From Mycobacterium sp. ST-F2 (lineage in GTDB: Bacteria; Actinomycetota; Actinomycetes; Mycobacteriales; Mycobacteriaceae): 64,000 nucleotides of DNA. The stretch covers positions 1-64,000 of the forward strand of contig NZ_JMHT01000030.1 of NCBI RefSeq assembly GCF_001905655.1, written 5' to 3'. Positions 9,209-19,459 of the stretch are shown one piece after another (within the stretch, counting starts at the first letter, position 1; each line of letters begins with the position of its first letter). A program made the translations under genes and the position numbers. The notes under the pieces are model-generated. The model was given only the letters and a program-made list of their open reading frames with translations, was not told where the DNA came from and ran no database searches.

Positions 9209-9793
9209 GTCACGGTCAAGGGGGATTCGCGGGAGCGGCTCGTCGCAGTCGCGACCGAGTTGTTCGGTGAGCACGGCTATCACCAGACCGGTACGGAGGA
9301 GATCGTCCGCCGCAGCGGCGTGACCCGTGGCTCGCTGTATCACCATTTCGCGGACAAGGAAGCGCTCTTCGAAGAGGTCTTCGACCGCGCCGACCAGGTC
9401 GTCAGCACCCGGGTCCGGGAGGCTGCCGCGGCGGCGGCCGAGCGTGGCGAGGATGCGTGGTCGGTGTTCCTCGCCGGCTGGGATGCAGTGCTGGACACCG
9501 CGATTGACGCGCCGCTGCAGCGGATCCGCGTGGTCGACGCGCCTGCCGTGCTGGGCTGGCAGAAGTGGCAGGAGCGCAACGCCCGCTACACGCTGGCCAA
9601 TATCGAGGCCGGCCTCGTCAGCCTGCTGGAGCAGGGTGTGCTTGCGCCGCAGCCGATTTCACCGCTGGCGGTGCTGCTGATGGGGCTCAGCAATCAAGCC
9701 GTGGCCGCGATCGCGGGCGCGCCAGATCCCATTCGCGCGCGCCGCGATATCGGTGCCGCGGTGTGTCGTCTCCTCGACGGGCTGCGCACGTAA
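9206..9793 (+). CDS. TetR-family repressor
   Basis: 195 residues. The N-terminal HTH (about residues 10-56, including TGTEEIVRRSGVTRGSLYHH) is typical TetR; the rest is the helical ligand domain. Start ATG 9206 lies inside the operator, so transcription probably begins at or next to the start codon (leaderless) and is autorepressed. It likely controls the divergent hydrolase gene. It ends 15 bases from convergent glgB. Confidence 0.9.
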   Translation: MVTVKGDSRERLVAVATELFGEHGYHQTGTEEIVRRSGVTRGSLYHHFADKEALFEEVFDRADQVVSTRVREAAAAAAERGEDAWSVFLAGWDAVLDTAIDAPLQRIRVVDAPAVLGWQKWQERNARYTLANIEAGLVSLLEQGVLAPQPISPLAVLLMGLSNQAVAAIAGAPDPIRARRDIGAAVCRLLDGLRT

Positions 9794-9808
9794 CCTGGCG
9801 GACGAACG

Positions 9809-11983
9809 CTAAGCGGGCTTGAGCCAGAGGGCGGACAGCGGCGGGAGCACGAGGACGGCGGAGGCGGGACGGCCGTGCCAGGGCTCGGCGGTCGCCTCGA
9901 CGGCCCCCATGTTGCCCGCACCCGCACCGTTGTAGACCGTGGCGTCGGTGTTCAGCAGCTCCTGCCAGGTCCCGGTGTGCGGCAGGCCCAGCCGGTACTG
10001 CGAGTGCTCACTACCGGAGAAGTTGAAGACGCAGGCGATGGCCGACCCGTCGTCGCCGAACCGCAGGAAGCTCAGCACGTTGTTGCTCGAGTCGTTGGCG
10101 TCGATCCACGAATAACCCTCGGGATTGCTGTCGCGGGACCACAGCGCGCGGTTGTCGCGATAGATGCCGTTGATGTCGCGGACCAGCTGCTGCACCCCGG
10201 TGGAGAAGCTGTGCTCGCCGAGCTGGAACCAATCGAGCCCGCGTTCTTCGGACCACTCGGCGCGTTGGCCGAATTCCTGTCCCATGAACAGCAATTGCTT
10301 GCCCGGATGTGCCCACTGGTAGGCCAGCAGCTGGCGGAGACCCGCGGCCTTGGCGTGGTCGTTGCCGGGCATCCTGGTCCACAGCGTGCCCTTGCCGTGG
10401 ACGACTTCGTCGTGGCTGATGGGCAGGACGTAGTGCTCGCTGTAGGCGTACAGCATGGAGAACGTCATCTCGTGGTGGTGGTAGCTGCGGTGCACCGGAT
10501 CGTGGCTGATGTAGTCCAGGGTGTCGTTCATCCACCCCATGTTCCACTTCATCGAAAAGCCAAGGCCACCAAGGTTTGTCGGCCGGGTAACGCCGGGCCA
10601 TGACGTGGATTCCTCGGCGACGGTGACGATGCCGGGGACCAGCTTGTGGACAGTGGCGTTCATCTCCTGCAGGAACTGCACCGCCTCCAGGTTCTCGCGG
10701 CCGCCGTAGACGTTGGGCGTCCAACCGCCTTCGGGGCGTGAGTAATCCAGGTACAGCATGGACGCGACGGCGTCGACGCGAAGGCCGTCGACGTGGAATT
10801 CCTCGAGCCAGTACAGCGCGTTGGCCACCAGGAAGTTGCGGACCTCATTGCGCCCGAAGTCGAAAACATAGGTGCCCCAGTCGAGTTGCTCGCCGCGGCG
10901 GGGGTCGGCGTGCTCATACAGCGGGGTGCCGTCGAAGCGGCCCAGTGCCCACGCGTCCTTGGGGAAGTGGGCAGGTACCCAGTCGACGATCACCCCGATG
11001 CCGGCCTGGTGCAGCGTGTCGACGAGGTAACGGAAATCGTCGGGCGTGCCCAGCCGCGAGGTCGGCGCGTAGTAGGACGTCACCTGGTAGCCCCAGGACC
11101 CGCCGAAGGGGTGCTCGGCCACCGGCAGGAGTTCGACGTGGGTGAAGCCCTGCGCCACCACGTATTCGGTGAGTTCTACGGCCAGCTCCCGGTAACTCAG
11201 TCCGGGGCGCCAGGACATCAGGTGCACCTCGTAGGTGCTCATGGGCTCGAAGATCGGGTTCCGCTCGGCGCGGGCGGTCATCCACTCGTCGTCATGCCAG
11301 ACATAGTTGCTGACAAAGGTTTTCGACGCCGTGAGCGGCGGCACCTCGGTGCTGAAGGCCATCGGGTCGGCGCGGTCGCTGATGGCGCCAGTGCTGGTCC
11401 GGATACGGAACTTGTACAAACTGCCGGCTTCGAAGCCGGGCCAGAACAGCTCCCACACCCCGGACGAGCCCAGCGCCCGCATCGGCGCCTCGGTGCCGTC
11501 CCAGTGGTTGAAGTCGCCGATCAGGTTGACGCCCTTGGCGTTCGGCGCCCACACCGCGAACGAGAATCCCTCGACCACGCCGTCCGGCGTGGTGAACGAA
11601 CGGGGTTGTGCACCAAGGATTTCCCACAGCCGTTCGTGCCGTCCCTCGGCCAGCAGGTGCAGATCCATGTCACCGAGCGTCGGCAGGAAGCGGTAAGGGT
11701 CGGCCGTGGTGTGCACGACGTCACCGGGATATTCGACTTCGAAGCGGTAGTCGGCCAGATCGGTGAACGGCACCTCGACGGCGAACACGCCACCCTCGAT
11801 GGCCTCCATCGGGTAGCGCTTCTTGCCGATCAGCGCGGTGACCCCGGTGGCGTGCGGGCGCAGGGCCCGGATGACGGTGCGCTTGCCGTATTCATGCGCA
11901 CCCAGGATCGAATGCGGGTCGTGGTGTTCACCGGCCAGTAGCCGGGCCAGGTCGGCCACGGGTGGCCGCAGGTTGCTGGTCAC
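9809..11983 (-). CDS. glgB: 1,4-alpha-glucan branching enzyme GlgB
   Basis: 724 residues. Transfers maltodextrin segments to make alpha-1,6 branches, the last step of GlgE-type alpha-glucan synthesis. CBM48-like N-terminal domains (about 1-250) precede the GH13 barrel, with nucleophile D404 (LRVDAV) and acid/base E457 (VAEEST), and a C-terminal beta domain. The start is GTG 11983, overlapping the glgE stop in GTGA; the frame upstream of it is glgE coding sequence. Same order as Rv1326c-Rv1327c. Confidence 0.97.
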   Translation of the reverse strand: MTSNLRPPVADLARLLAGEHHDPHSILGAHEYGKRTVIRALRPHATGVTALIGKKRYPMEAIEGGVFAVEVPFTDLADYRFEVEYPGDVVHTTADPYRFLPTLGDMDLHLLAEGRHERLWEILGAQPRSFTTPDGVVEGFSFAVWAPNAKGVNLIGDFNHWDGTEAPMRALGSSGVWELFWPGFEAGSLYKFRIRTSTGAISDRADPMAFSTEVPPLTASKTFVSNYVWHDDEWMTARAERNPIFEPMSTYEVHLMSWRPGLSYRELAVELTEYVVAQGFTHVELLPVAEHPFGGSWGYQVTSYYAPTSRLGTPDDFRYLVDTLHQAGIGVIVDWVPAHFPKDAWALGRFDGTPLYEHADPRRGEQLDWGTYVFDFGRNEVRNFLVANALYWLEEFHVDGLRVDAVASMLYLDYSRPEGGWTPNVYGGRENLEAVQFLQEMNATVHKLVPGIVTVAEESTSWPGVTRPTNLGGLGFSMKWNMGWMNDTLDYISHDPVHRSYHHHEMTFSMLYAYSEHYVLPISHDEVVHGKGTLWTRMPGNDHAKAAGLRQLLAYQWAHPGKQLLFMGQEFGQRAEWSEERGLDWFQLGEHSFSTGVQQLVRDINGIYRDNRALWSRDSNPEGYSWIDANDSSNNVLSFLRFGDDGSAIACVFNFSGSEHSQYRLGLPHTGTWQELLNTDATVYNGAGAGNMGAVEATAEPWHGRPASAVLVLPPLSALWLKPA

Positions 11984-14046
11984 GGCTGCCTCCGCAGGAG
12001 GTTCAGCCGTTTGTCGTACGGGATTTGCGGCATGTTCAGTACGTGGGCTACCGCTCTGCCCGGGTCCAGTCGAACGTAATTTGCTGCGCCCCATTGGTAT
12101 TCCTCACCGGTGATCTCGTCTCGTACCCAGAACCGGTCGTGGTCCTCCATACCGAGGGCGCCCATGTCCAGCCAGAGCGTTGCCTGCTCGGGGCCGTATG
12201 GGTTGAGCGTCAACACCACAAGGACGGTGTCGCCGGTAACCGGGTCGAACTTGCTGTACGCCAACATCGAATCGTTGTCGACGTGATGGAACTTGATGGT
12301 CCGTAATTGGCTGAGTGCCGGGTGCACGCGCCGAATCTCGTTGAGCCGGGTCAGCAGCGGCTCCAGGGACCGGCCGCCGGCCAGCGCGCCCTCGAAGTCC
12401 CGTGGCCGCAACTGGTACTTCTCCGAGTCGAGATACTCTTCGCTGCCCTCGCGGACGGCCACGTGCTCGAACAGTTCGTAGCCGGAGTACACGCCCCACG
12501 ACGAGCTCAGGGTCGCCGCCAGCACCGCGCGGATCGCGAACATGCCCGGACCGCCGTGCTGCAGGCTGGCATGCAGGATGTCGGGGGTGTTGACGAACAG
12601 GTTGGGCCGGTAGAAGTCGGCGTACTTGGCGATCTCCTGGCCGAACTCGGTGATCTCCCACTTGTAGGTGCGCCACGTGAAATACGTGTACGACTGCGTG
12701 AAGCCGAGTTTCGCGAGCCCGTACAGACGGGCCGGGCGGGTGAACGCCTCCGACAGGAACAGCACGTCGGGGTCGATGTTCTTGGCTTGCGCGATCAGCC
12801 ACGCCCAGAAATTCGCCGGCTTGGTGTGCGGGTTGTCGACGCGGAAGATCTTGACGCCGTGCGACATCCAGAACTTGACCACGCGCAGCACCTCGTCGTA
12901 CAGGCCGGCCGGGTCGTTGTCGAAGTTGAGCGGGTAGATGTCCTGGTACTTCTTCGGAGGGTTCTCGGCGTAGGCGATGGTGCCGTCGGGCAACACCGTG
13001 AACCATTCCGGGTGCTCCTTGGCCCACGGGTGGTCAGGCGCGCACTGCAGCGCCAGATCGAGCGCCACCTCCAGGCCGCTGTCGCGGGCTGCGGCGATCA
13101 TGTCGTCGAACTCGGCGATGGTGCCCAGGTCCGGGTGCACCGCGTCGTGCCCGCCCTCGTCACTGCCGATGGCCCAGGGGGAGCCGACGTCGCCGGGCGC
13201 CGCGGTCACGTTGTTGTTCGGGCCCTTGCGGTGCACCTTGCCGATCGGGTGTACCGGTGGCAGGTACAGGACGTCGAAACCCATTGCGGCAACGCGTGGA
13301 ATGGCCTTCGCGGTCGTGGAGAACGTGCCGTGCACCGGCTTCCCGTCGGCGTCCCAGCCGCCGGTGGACCGGGGGAAGAGCTCGTACCAGGCACTGAACC
13401 GGGCCCGCGGACGGTCGACCCAGATGCCGTATTGCTCTCCGCGCGTGATCAATTCACGTAGGGGGTACTTGCGCAGCAGGTCCGTGACATCCTGCGCCAA
13501 CGCTGCCGCGGCTCGGATGTATGGGTCGCCGGCTTCCCGCAGCCGTCGCGCGGCCGCGAGCAGCGGGGCGCGGTCGTCCTGGGGGACCGCGGTGGCGGCG
13601 CGCTCCAGGAGGGTCGCACCGACCAGGAGGTCGTTGGTCAGTTCAGCCTCGCTCTGGCCGGCTTCGAGCTTGACGGTGATGGCATGTCGCCACGTCGCGA
13701 TCGGGTCGCCCCAGCCATCGACCCGGTACGTCCACAGGCCGACGGCGTCGGGGGTGAACTGGCCGTGGAACACGTCGGGCGTGAAGCCCGGCGCCATGGG
13801 CAGCCGGGTCGGCTTGACCTTGGCCCGCGGTGGGGCCGGCGCCGGTGTAGCGCCCGGCGGGGTTTCGGCGAGCTGCGGGTAGACGGGGCCGTGATACCGC
13901 ACCACCAGGCTTGCGGCGACGGCGTCGTGACCTTCGCGCCAGACGGTCGCGCTGATCGGAACCACTTCGCCGACCACGGCCTTGGCGGGATATCGGCCTG
14001 CGGACACCACTGGTGCGACGTCGTCGATCTCGATCCGACCGGCCAC
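11980..14046 (-). CDS. glgE: Maltose-1-phosphate maltosyltransferase GlgE
   Basis: 688 residues, GH13_3. Extends alpha-1,4-glucan using maltose-1-phosphate at the cytosolic side of glucan synthesis. Nucleophile D404 (FRVDNPH) and acid/base E433 (LSEAFT) are present. AAGGAG at 14055-14060 is 8 bases from GTG 14046, favouring that start; GTG 14055 would leave no space for the ribosome site. Operonic with glgB and divergent from glgP. The treS/pep2 enzymes that supply the substrate are not in this window. Confidence 0.96.
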   Translation of the reverse strand: MAGRIEIDDVAPVVSAGRYPAKAVVGEVVPISATVWREGHDAVAASLVVRYHGPVYPQLAETPPGATPAPAPPRAKVKPTRLPMAPGFTPDVFHGQFTPDAVGLWTYRVDGWGDPIATWRHAITVKLEAGQSEAELTNDLLVGATLLERAATAVPQDDRAPLLAAARRLREAGDPYIRAAAALAQDVTDLLRKYPLRELITRGEQYGIWVDRPRARFSAWYELFPRSTGGWDADGKPVHGTFSTTAKAIPRVAAMGFDVLYLPPVHPIGKVHRKGPNNNVTAAPGDVGSPWAIGSDEGGHDAVHPDLGTIAEFDDMIAAARDSGLEVALDLALQCAPDHPWAKEHPEWFTVLPDGTIAYAENPPKKYQDIYPLNFDNDPAGLYDEVLRVVKFWMSHGVKIFRVDNPHTKPANFWAWLIAQAKNIDPDVLFLSEAFTRPARLYGLAKLGFTQSYTYFTWRTYKWEITEFGQEIAKYADFYRPNLFVNTPDILHASLQHGGPGMFAIRAVLAATLSSSWGVYSGYELFEHVAVREGSEEYLDSEKYQLRPRDFEGALAGGRSLEPLLTRLNEIRRVHPALSQLRTIKFHHVDNDSMLAYSKFDPVTGDTVLVVLTLNPYGPEQATLWLDMGALGMEDHDRFWVRDEITGEEYQWGAANYVRLDPGRAVAHVLNMPQIPYDKRLNLLRRQP

Positions 14047-14228
14047 CCAAACCACTCCTTACCCGGGCATACGCCACCACACGCCGTAGTGGCTCAAAGG
14101 CCCGCCCGTGCTCTGATACCCACCGTAGTGGCCGATGACACCACAGGGGCAGCGAGCGGCTGGATGCGTTGTGCACAGTCGCTGAACTGACCCTGCACGT
14201 GAAAAAAATGTCAGTAAGGTTGGCTCGT

Positions 14229-16847
14229 GTGAAAGCCCTCCGCCGGTTCACCGTCCGTGCCCACCTGCCCGAACGCCTCGCCGCCCTGGAGCGGCTGTCC
14301 ATCAACCTGCGCTGGTCCTGGCATACGCCGACACAGGAGCTGTTCGCCGAGATCGATCCGGTGCTGTGGGAACAGGTCGGCGCCGATCCGGTGGCGCTGC
14401 TGGGGGCCGTGAGCCCCGCACGGCTGGACGAACTGGCGGCCGACGACGACTTCGTCGGCCGCGTGAACCATCGGGCCGCCGAGCTGGACAGCTATCTGAG
14501 CCGCCCGCTCTGGTACCAGGAGCAGGCCGACCTCGCCGAGGACGGCGGCCCCGCCATGCCGAAGGGCATCGCGTACTTCTCCATGGAGTTCGGTGTCGCG
14601 GAGGTGCTGCCCAACTACTCGGGTGGTCTGGGCATCCTCGCGGGCGATCACCTCAAGTCGGCATCCGATCTCGGTCTGCCGCTGATCGCGGTGGGGCTGT
14701 ACTACCGGTCCGGCTACTTCAAGCAGTCGCTGACGGCCGACGGCTGGCAGAACGAGAATTATCCGTCGTTCGATCCGCAGGGCCTGCCGCTACGGCTGCT
14801 GACCGGAGCCGACGGCCAGCCGGCGCTCGTGTCGCTGAACCTGCCCGAATCGCAGGTGCTGCGGGCGCGGGTCTGGGTGGCGCAGGTCGGGCGAGTTCCG
14901 TTGCTGCTGCTCGACTCTGACATTCCGGAGAACGATCACGAGCTGCGTTCGGTGACCGACCGGCTGTACGGCGGCGACCAGGAGCACCGGATCAAGCAGG
15001 AGCTGCTCGCCGGTATCGGTGGCATCCGCGCGATCCGGGCATTCACCGAGATCGAGGGCATCCAGGCGCCCGAGGTCTACCACATGAACGAAGGCCACGC
15101 GGGTTTCCTTGGCGTGGAGCGCATTCGGGAGTACATCAGCGGGTCGGGACTGGACTTCGAGACCGCGCTGACGGTGGTCCGCTCGTCGACGGTGTTCACC
15201 ACCCACACCCCGGTGCCGGCCGGTATCGACCGCTTCCCGGTGGAGATGGTCCGCCGCTACTTCGACGACACCGTGGCCTCGCCGCTGCTGCCCGAGGTGC
15301 CGCTGTACCGAGTGGTCGCGTTCGGCGCCGAGGATGACCCGGACAAATTCAACATGGCGCACATGGGTTTACGGCTCGCGCAGCGCGCCAACGGAGTGTC
15401 GCTGCTGCACGGCCGGGTCAGCCGCGGCATGTTCAACGAACTGTGGCCGGGCTTCGACCAGTCCGAGGTGCCCATCGGGTCCATCACCAACGGCGTGCAC
15501 GCGCCGACCTGGGCCGCGCCGCAATGGCTGGAGCTGGGCCGCGAGTTGGTCGGCGTCGAGGGGATGGAGGCCGTCGACCAGGCGGCCGGGGAGCCGCAGC
15601 TATGGCAGCGGTTGCACGACGTCGACCCCGGTCACCTCTGGTGGATCCGGTCGCAGCTGCGCGAGATGCTGATCGCCGATGTGCGGGCCCGGCTGCGCCG
15701 TTCCTGGCTCGAGCGCGGCGCCACAGAAGCCGAATTGGGCTGGATCGCAAACGCTTTCGACCCCTCGGTGCTGACCATCGGGTTCGCGCGTCGAGTGCCC
15801 ACGTACAAGCGGTTGACGTTGATGTTGCGCGACCCGGAACGGCTGGAAAAGCTGCTGCTCGATGAGTCGCGGCCGGTGCAGCTGATCGTCGCAGGCAAGT
15901 CGCATCCGGCCGACGACGGTGGCAAGGCGCTGATCCAGCAGGTGGTGAAGTTCGCCGACCGGCCCGAGGTGCGGCACCGGATCGCCTTCCTGCCGGACTA
16001 CGACATGTCGATGGCCCGCTTGCTCTACTGGGGCTGCGATGTGTGGCTCAACAACCCGCTGCGTCCGCTGGAGGCTTGTGGTACCTCGGGCATGAAGAGC
16101 GCGCTGAACGGCGGGCTCAACCTCTCGATCCGTGACGGTTGGTGGGACGAGTGGTACGACGGCGAAAACGGTTGGGAAATCCCGACTGCCGACGGTGTCA
16201 CGGACGAGGCCCGGCGTGACGACCTCGAAGCCGCCGCGCTGTACGACCTGATGCAGAACTCGGTGGCACCCAAGTTCTACGAGCGCAACGAGCACGGTGT
16301 CCCGATGCGCTGGGTGGAGATGGTGCGGCACACGTTGCAGTCGCTCGGGCCCAAGGTGTTGGCGTCGCGCATGGTGCGCGACTACACCGAGAAGTACTAC
16401 GCCCCTGCGGCACAGTCGTTCCGGCGCACGGTGGAGCCCATCGACGGCGTGCCGTTCGGCGCGGCCCGCTCGCTTGCGGCCTACCGGCAGCGGGTGACCG
16501 AGGCGTGGCCCAAGATTCAGATCACCGACGTTGACAGCTACGGGCTGCCCGACACGCCGCTGCTGGGTTCGGAGCTATCGCTGACCGCCACCGTGCAGTT
16601 GGCCGGCCTGCGCACCGATGAGGTTGTGGTGCAGGCGGTTCTGGGCCGGGTCGATGCCGGTGACCAACTGGTGGACCCGGTGACGGTGCCGATGGCGCAC
16701 ACGGGCTCCGGTGAGGGCGGTGTCGAGGTGTTCTCGGCGACCACGCCGCTGCCGGTGGCCGGGCCGGTCGGGTACACCGTTCGGGTGTTGCCGCACAACG
16801 CCTTACTGGCTGCCGACAACGAGCTGGGGCTGGTCACGCTGGCGTGA
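14229..16847 (+). CDS. glgP: Alpha-glucan phosphorylase GlgP
   Basis: 872 residues, GT35. Releases glucose-1-phosphate from alpha-glucan ends using phosphate and PLP. K623 in GTSGMKSAL is the PLP-binding lysine. The start is GTG 14229 (VKALRRF), which matches the M. tuberculosis protein; in-frame upstream codons from 14169 lack conserved sequence. Divergent from glgE; the stop overlaps the next gene by 4 bases (GTGA). Confidence 0.96.
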   Translation: MKALRRFTVRAHLPERLAALERLSINLRWSWHTPTQELFAEIDPVLWEQVGADPVALLGAVSPARLDELAADDDFVGRVNHRAAELDSYLSRPLWYQEQADLAEDGGPAMPKGIAYFSMEFGVAEVLPNYSGGLGILAGDHLKSASDLGLPLIAVGLYYRSGYFKQSLTADGWQNENYPSFDPQGLPLRLLTGADGQPALVSLNLPESQVLRARVWVAQVGRVPLLLLDSDIPENDHELRSVTDRLYGGDQEHRIKQELLAGIGGIRAIRAFTEIEGIQAPEVYHMNEGHAGFLGVERIREYISGSGLDFETALTVVRSSTVFTTHTPVPAGIDRFPVEMVRRYFDDTVASPLLPEVPLYRVVAFGAEDDPDKFNMAHMGLRLAQRANGVSLLHGRVSRGMFNELWPGFDQSEVPIGSITNGVHAPTWAAPQWLELGRELVGVEGMEAVDQAAGEPQLWQRLHDVDPGHLWWIRSQLREMLIADVRARLRRSWLERGATEAELGWIANAFDPSVLTIGFARRVPTYKRLTLMLRDPERLEKLLLDESRPVQLIVAGKSHPADDGGKALIQQVVKFADRPEVRHRIAFLPDYDMSMARLLYWGCDVWLNNPLRPLEACGTSGMKSALNGGLNLSIRDGWWDEWYDGENGWEIPTADGVTDEARRDDLEAAALYDLMQNSVAPKFYERNEHGVPMRWVEMVRHTLQSLGPKVLASRMVRDYTEKYYAPAAQSFRRTVEPIDGVPFGAARSLAAYRQRVTEAWPKIQITDVDSYGLPDTPLLGSELSLTATVQLAGLRTDEVVVQAVLGRVDAGDQLVDPVTVPMAHTGSGEGGVEVFSATTPLPVAGPVGYTVRVLPHNALLAADNELGLVTLA

Positions 16848-17689
16848 GTGCTCTGACTGTTGCGGTCGATGGTGGACCGTACGCGCTGGCGGCCGGCCCG
16901 GATGGCGCGATGTGGGTGACGTTGGTGTCGGCGGGTTCGGTGGGCCGGATCGACGCGGGTGGCGACGTGCGGCTGTTCGAGATCGGCGCCGACAGCCGGC
17001 CGATGCAGATCTGCGCCGGTCCCGACGGGGCCGTGTGGTTCACCTGTTCCGGCACCGATCGGCTGGGCCGAATCTCCGGTGACGGTGCGCTGACGTTCGT
17101 CGAGTTGGACACGGGCAGTGCACCGTTCGGCATCGCCGCCGGGCCCGACGACGCCGTCTGGTTCACCGCCATGGACGCCGGGACGGTCGGCCGGGTGGGC
17201 GCCGACGGCGTCGCGGAGGTGGTTGCCGTGCCGCGCGGGATGCCCTCGATGATCACCGCCGGCGGCGACGGCGCGTTGTGGTTCACGCTGAATCAGAAGT
17301 CCGCGATCGGACGACTCACTGTCGCCGGCAAGCTCTCGACTCGGCCGACGCCGACACCGTCGGCGGGGCCGGTCGGCATCTGCGCGACGCACGATGATGC
17401 GGTGTGGTTCACGGCAATCGGCGCGGACAAGCTGGGCCGCATCCCGCTGAACGACGCCATTCAGGAACTGGATCTGCCGGGCAAGCCGCACGCGGTGGTC
17501 GCCGACGAGGCCGACGGCGTGTGGGTGAGCCTGTGGGGCGCTGATGCGATCGCGCGGGTCACCGCTGATGGGGAGGTCTCGACGTTCGACCTGCCGCCGG
17601 GCAGTGAGCCGCACGGGTTGGCCGTCGATCGGGACGGCGCGCTGTGGGTGGCGCTGGAGTCCGGGTTCGTGGTGCGGCTGCCGGTCTAG
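16844..17689 (+). CDS. Virginiamycin B lyase-like beta-propeller protein
   Basis: 281 residues, built from seven repeats of about 40 residues with the recurring pattern GPDGAVWFT ... GxxGRI, a Vgb-type propeller. True Vgb linearises streptogramin B antibiotics. GTG 16844 overlaps the glgP stop, so it is probably translated with glgP. A streptogramin substrate is only one option; many soil actinobacteria carry such proteins of unknown role. It overlaps the convergent monooxygenase stop by 4 bases. Confidence 0.75.
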   Translation: MSALTVAVDGGPYALAAGPDGAMWVTLVSAGSVGRIDAGGDVRLFEIGADSRPMQICAGPDGAVWFTCSGTDRLGRISGDGALTFVELDTGSAPFGIAAGPDDAVWFTAMDAGTVGRVGADGVAEVVAVPRGMPSMITAGGDGALWFTLNQKSAIGRLTVAGKLSTRPTPTPSAGPVGICATHDDAVWFTAIGADKLGRIPLNDAIQELDLPGKPHAVVADEADGVWVSLWGADAIARVTADGEVSTFDLPPGSEPHGLAVDRDGALWVALESGFVVRLPV

Positions 17690-18900
17690 CGCGCCACCGG
17701 CTGGATGGTCTGGTCGAAGTCGATGTGGTGGCCCTGCAACCACATCATCGAGCGGCCGCCGTCTTTCGCCGCTTGCCGGAACACCACCGGCAGGACCAGG
17801 TCACGCACCAGCCGGCCCACCGGTCCCGCGGCCTTACTGTTGGCCGACCGGTGCCCGTGCCGGACGATCTTCTCCACGCGGCGTCGGCGCAGCGACTCGA
17901 ACGTCGTGAATGCCGTTGGGATATCAGGGCAATCGCGCAGGCACTGCGCGAGAATCACGGCGTCCTCAACCGACATCGACGCGCCCTGGCCGGCCGATGG
18001 CGCGGTGGCGTGGGCGGCGTCGCCGATGATGATCTGGTTGCGATGGTTGTGCCAGCGTTTCACCACCGGCAGGTCATACGTGGCCCATCCGACCATCGGA
18101 CCGGGTGCGGCGTCGATGATGTTGTGCGCCGGGCCGACGTCGCCGGACATCAACTGGTGCAGCCAGTTTCGCCAGTCGACGTCGGTCATGTCGGACAAGG
18201 TGCCGCGTTCTGGCTCGCGCGCCATCGGCGGGTTGGCGAACCAGACGGTGCCACCGTCCGGGGTGGGAAACCAGGCGAAGAAGCAGCGGGTGCCGAACTG
18301 CATCCGGAATTCTCGCGGCGGCACGTCGACGGTGAAGTTCGGGATGTAGCCGCCGACGTTGAGCACCGGCACGTAGCGCGGCGTGTGTGCCGCCGGATCG
18401 ATCATGCGGCGCACCGTGGAGTGGATACCGTCGCAGCCGATGAGCAGATCACCGGTTGCGCTGCTGCCGTCGGCGAACTGTGCCCGGACGCGGCCGTCGG
18501 AAGCCGTTGTCGCGGAGACGAATTCCTTGCCGTAGTCGTACCGGGCACCACGGGCCGCGGCCAGCGTGTTGAGTTCGCGGTACAGGTCGGCGCGCCGCAT
18601 CATGACCGACAGTTGCTCGTCGGGGCGTTGTGCGGCCATCGGGATGCGGCCGAGTTCCTTGCCATTGCCCGCGATGAAGCTGATGGTGTCGTTCGGGTAG
18701 CCCAGGTTCTCGAGTGGGTCGGCCGCGTCGACGGCACGCAGTGCGTCCATGCCATTGGCCTGGAAGTTCAGCCAGGCCCCGCGCAGGTCAGCACCGGACG
18801 GGGAACGCTCGTAGAGGTGGGCGTCGATACCCACGCGCTGCAATGCGATGGCCAGCACCGGGCCGGCGACTCCGGCGCCGATGATGAGTGCTTCGGTCAT
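17686..18900 (-). CDS. FAD-dependent aromatic monooxygenase
   Basis: 404 residues, class A flavoprotein hydroxylase. G8-A-G-V-A-G13 binds the FAD ADP moiety, LLIGCDGIHS is the DG motif, and IIIGDAAHA near residue 295 contacts the flavin ribityl. Substrate unknown; the fold covers phenol, salicylate and tetracycline hydroxylases. It is divergent from a MarR gene across an 84-base gap with a palindromic operator, so it is likely MarR-controlled and induced by its substrate. Confidence 0.88.
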   Translation of the reverse strand: MTEALIIGAGVAGPVLAIALQRVGIDAHLYERSPSGADLRGAWLNFQANGMDALRAVDAADPLENLGYPNDTISFIAGNGKELGRIPMAAQRPDEQLSVMMRRADLYRELNTLAAARGARYDYGKEFVSATTASDGRVRAQFADGSSATGDLLIGCDGIHSTVRRMIDPAAHTPRYVPVLNVGGYIPNFTVDVPPREFRMQFGTRCFFAWFPTPDGGTVWFANPPMAREPERGTLSDMTDVDWRNWLHQLMSGDVGPAHNIIDAAPGPMVGWATYDLPVVKRWHNHRNQIIIGDAAHATAPSAGQGASMSVEDAVILAQCLRDCPDIPTAFTTFESLRRRRVEKIVRHGHRSANSKAAGPVGRLVRDLVLPVVFRQAAKDGGRSMMWLQGHHIDFDQTIQPVAR

Positions 18901-18943
18901 ACGCGTTCCTCGGTTCCTACCCAGACTGCTCGATAGTCAGATA

Positions 18944-18958
18944 GCTTGATCATCAAGC
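18944..18958. promoter_or_regulatory. MarR operator candidate
   Basis: GCTTGAT and ATCAAGC form a perfect 7-bp inverted repeat around one base. A second, weaker copy with the same spacing (GCTCGAT ... GTCAAGC, 18979-18993) overlaps the TTG start of the MarR gene. Two sites in the divergent gap fit autorepression plus control of the monooxygenase. Confidence 0.65.
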
Positions 18959-18984
18959 AATAGGATGAGAGGCGGATCGCTCGA

Positions 18985-19449
18985 TTGTCAAGCGAAAATC
19001 CGGTGGCCGACCGTTTGGGCGCCGCGGTGCAGGACTACCAAGCCGCGGTCGACGACTTCGACCGCGAAGTCGCGCGTCTGCTCGGCATCAACACGACGGA
19101 TGCGCGCTGCCTCGAGATCCTGATCCAGGAAACACCTGGTGTCACGCCGCGGGAGTTGGCCGACCGGTTGGGCCTGACGACCGGCAGCGCCACGACGATG
19201 CTCGACCGCCTGGAGAAGGTCGGGTACGTGACGCGCTCAGCGCATCCCAGCGACCGGCGCAAACTGCTGGTCCACGCCACGGATGTCGCGCGGGAGCGGG
19301 CCCTCGCACTGATCGGCCCGCTGGTCGATGCGGGACAGCGCACCCTGCTGAGTCGCTACAGCGTCGAACAGCTGGAACTGATCACCGAATTCCTCACGCG
19401 GGCAGCTGAATTGCAACGCGAGCACGTCGCGCGGTTGCGGGGGATGTGA
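18985..19449 (+). CDS. MarR-family regulator
   Basis: 154 residues. The winged-helix domain (about 35-110) includes TPRELADRLGLTTGSATTML and the wing DRRKLLVHAT. Either TTG 18985 or GTG 19003 may start it; both lie at the second operator copy. Divergent from the FAD monooxygenase it probably regulates. It ends 10 bases from the convergent dinG stop. Confidence 0.88.
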   Translation: MSSENPVADRLGAAVQDYQAAVDDFDREVARLLGINTTDARCLEILIQETPGVTPRELADRLGLTTGSATTMLDRLEKVGYVTRSAHPSDRRKLLVHATDVARERALALIGPLVDAGQRTLLSRYSVEQLELITEFLTRAAELQREHVARLRGM

Positions 19450-19459
19450 ACGGGCGGCG

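Noticed and set aside
14084..14132. Direct repeat CCGTAGTGGC twice between glgE and glgP
   Set aside because: Two 10-base copies 39 bases apart, without symmetry or a known regulator; possibly chance.
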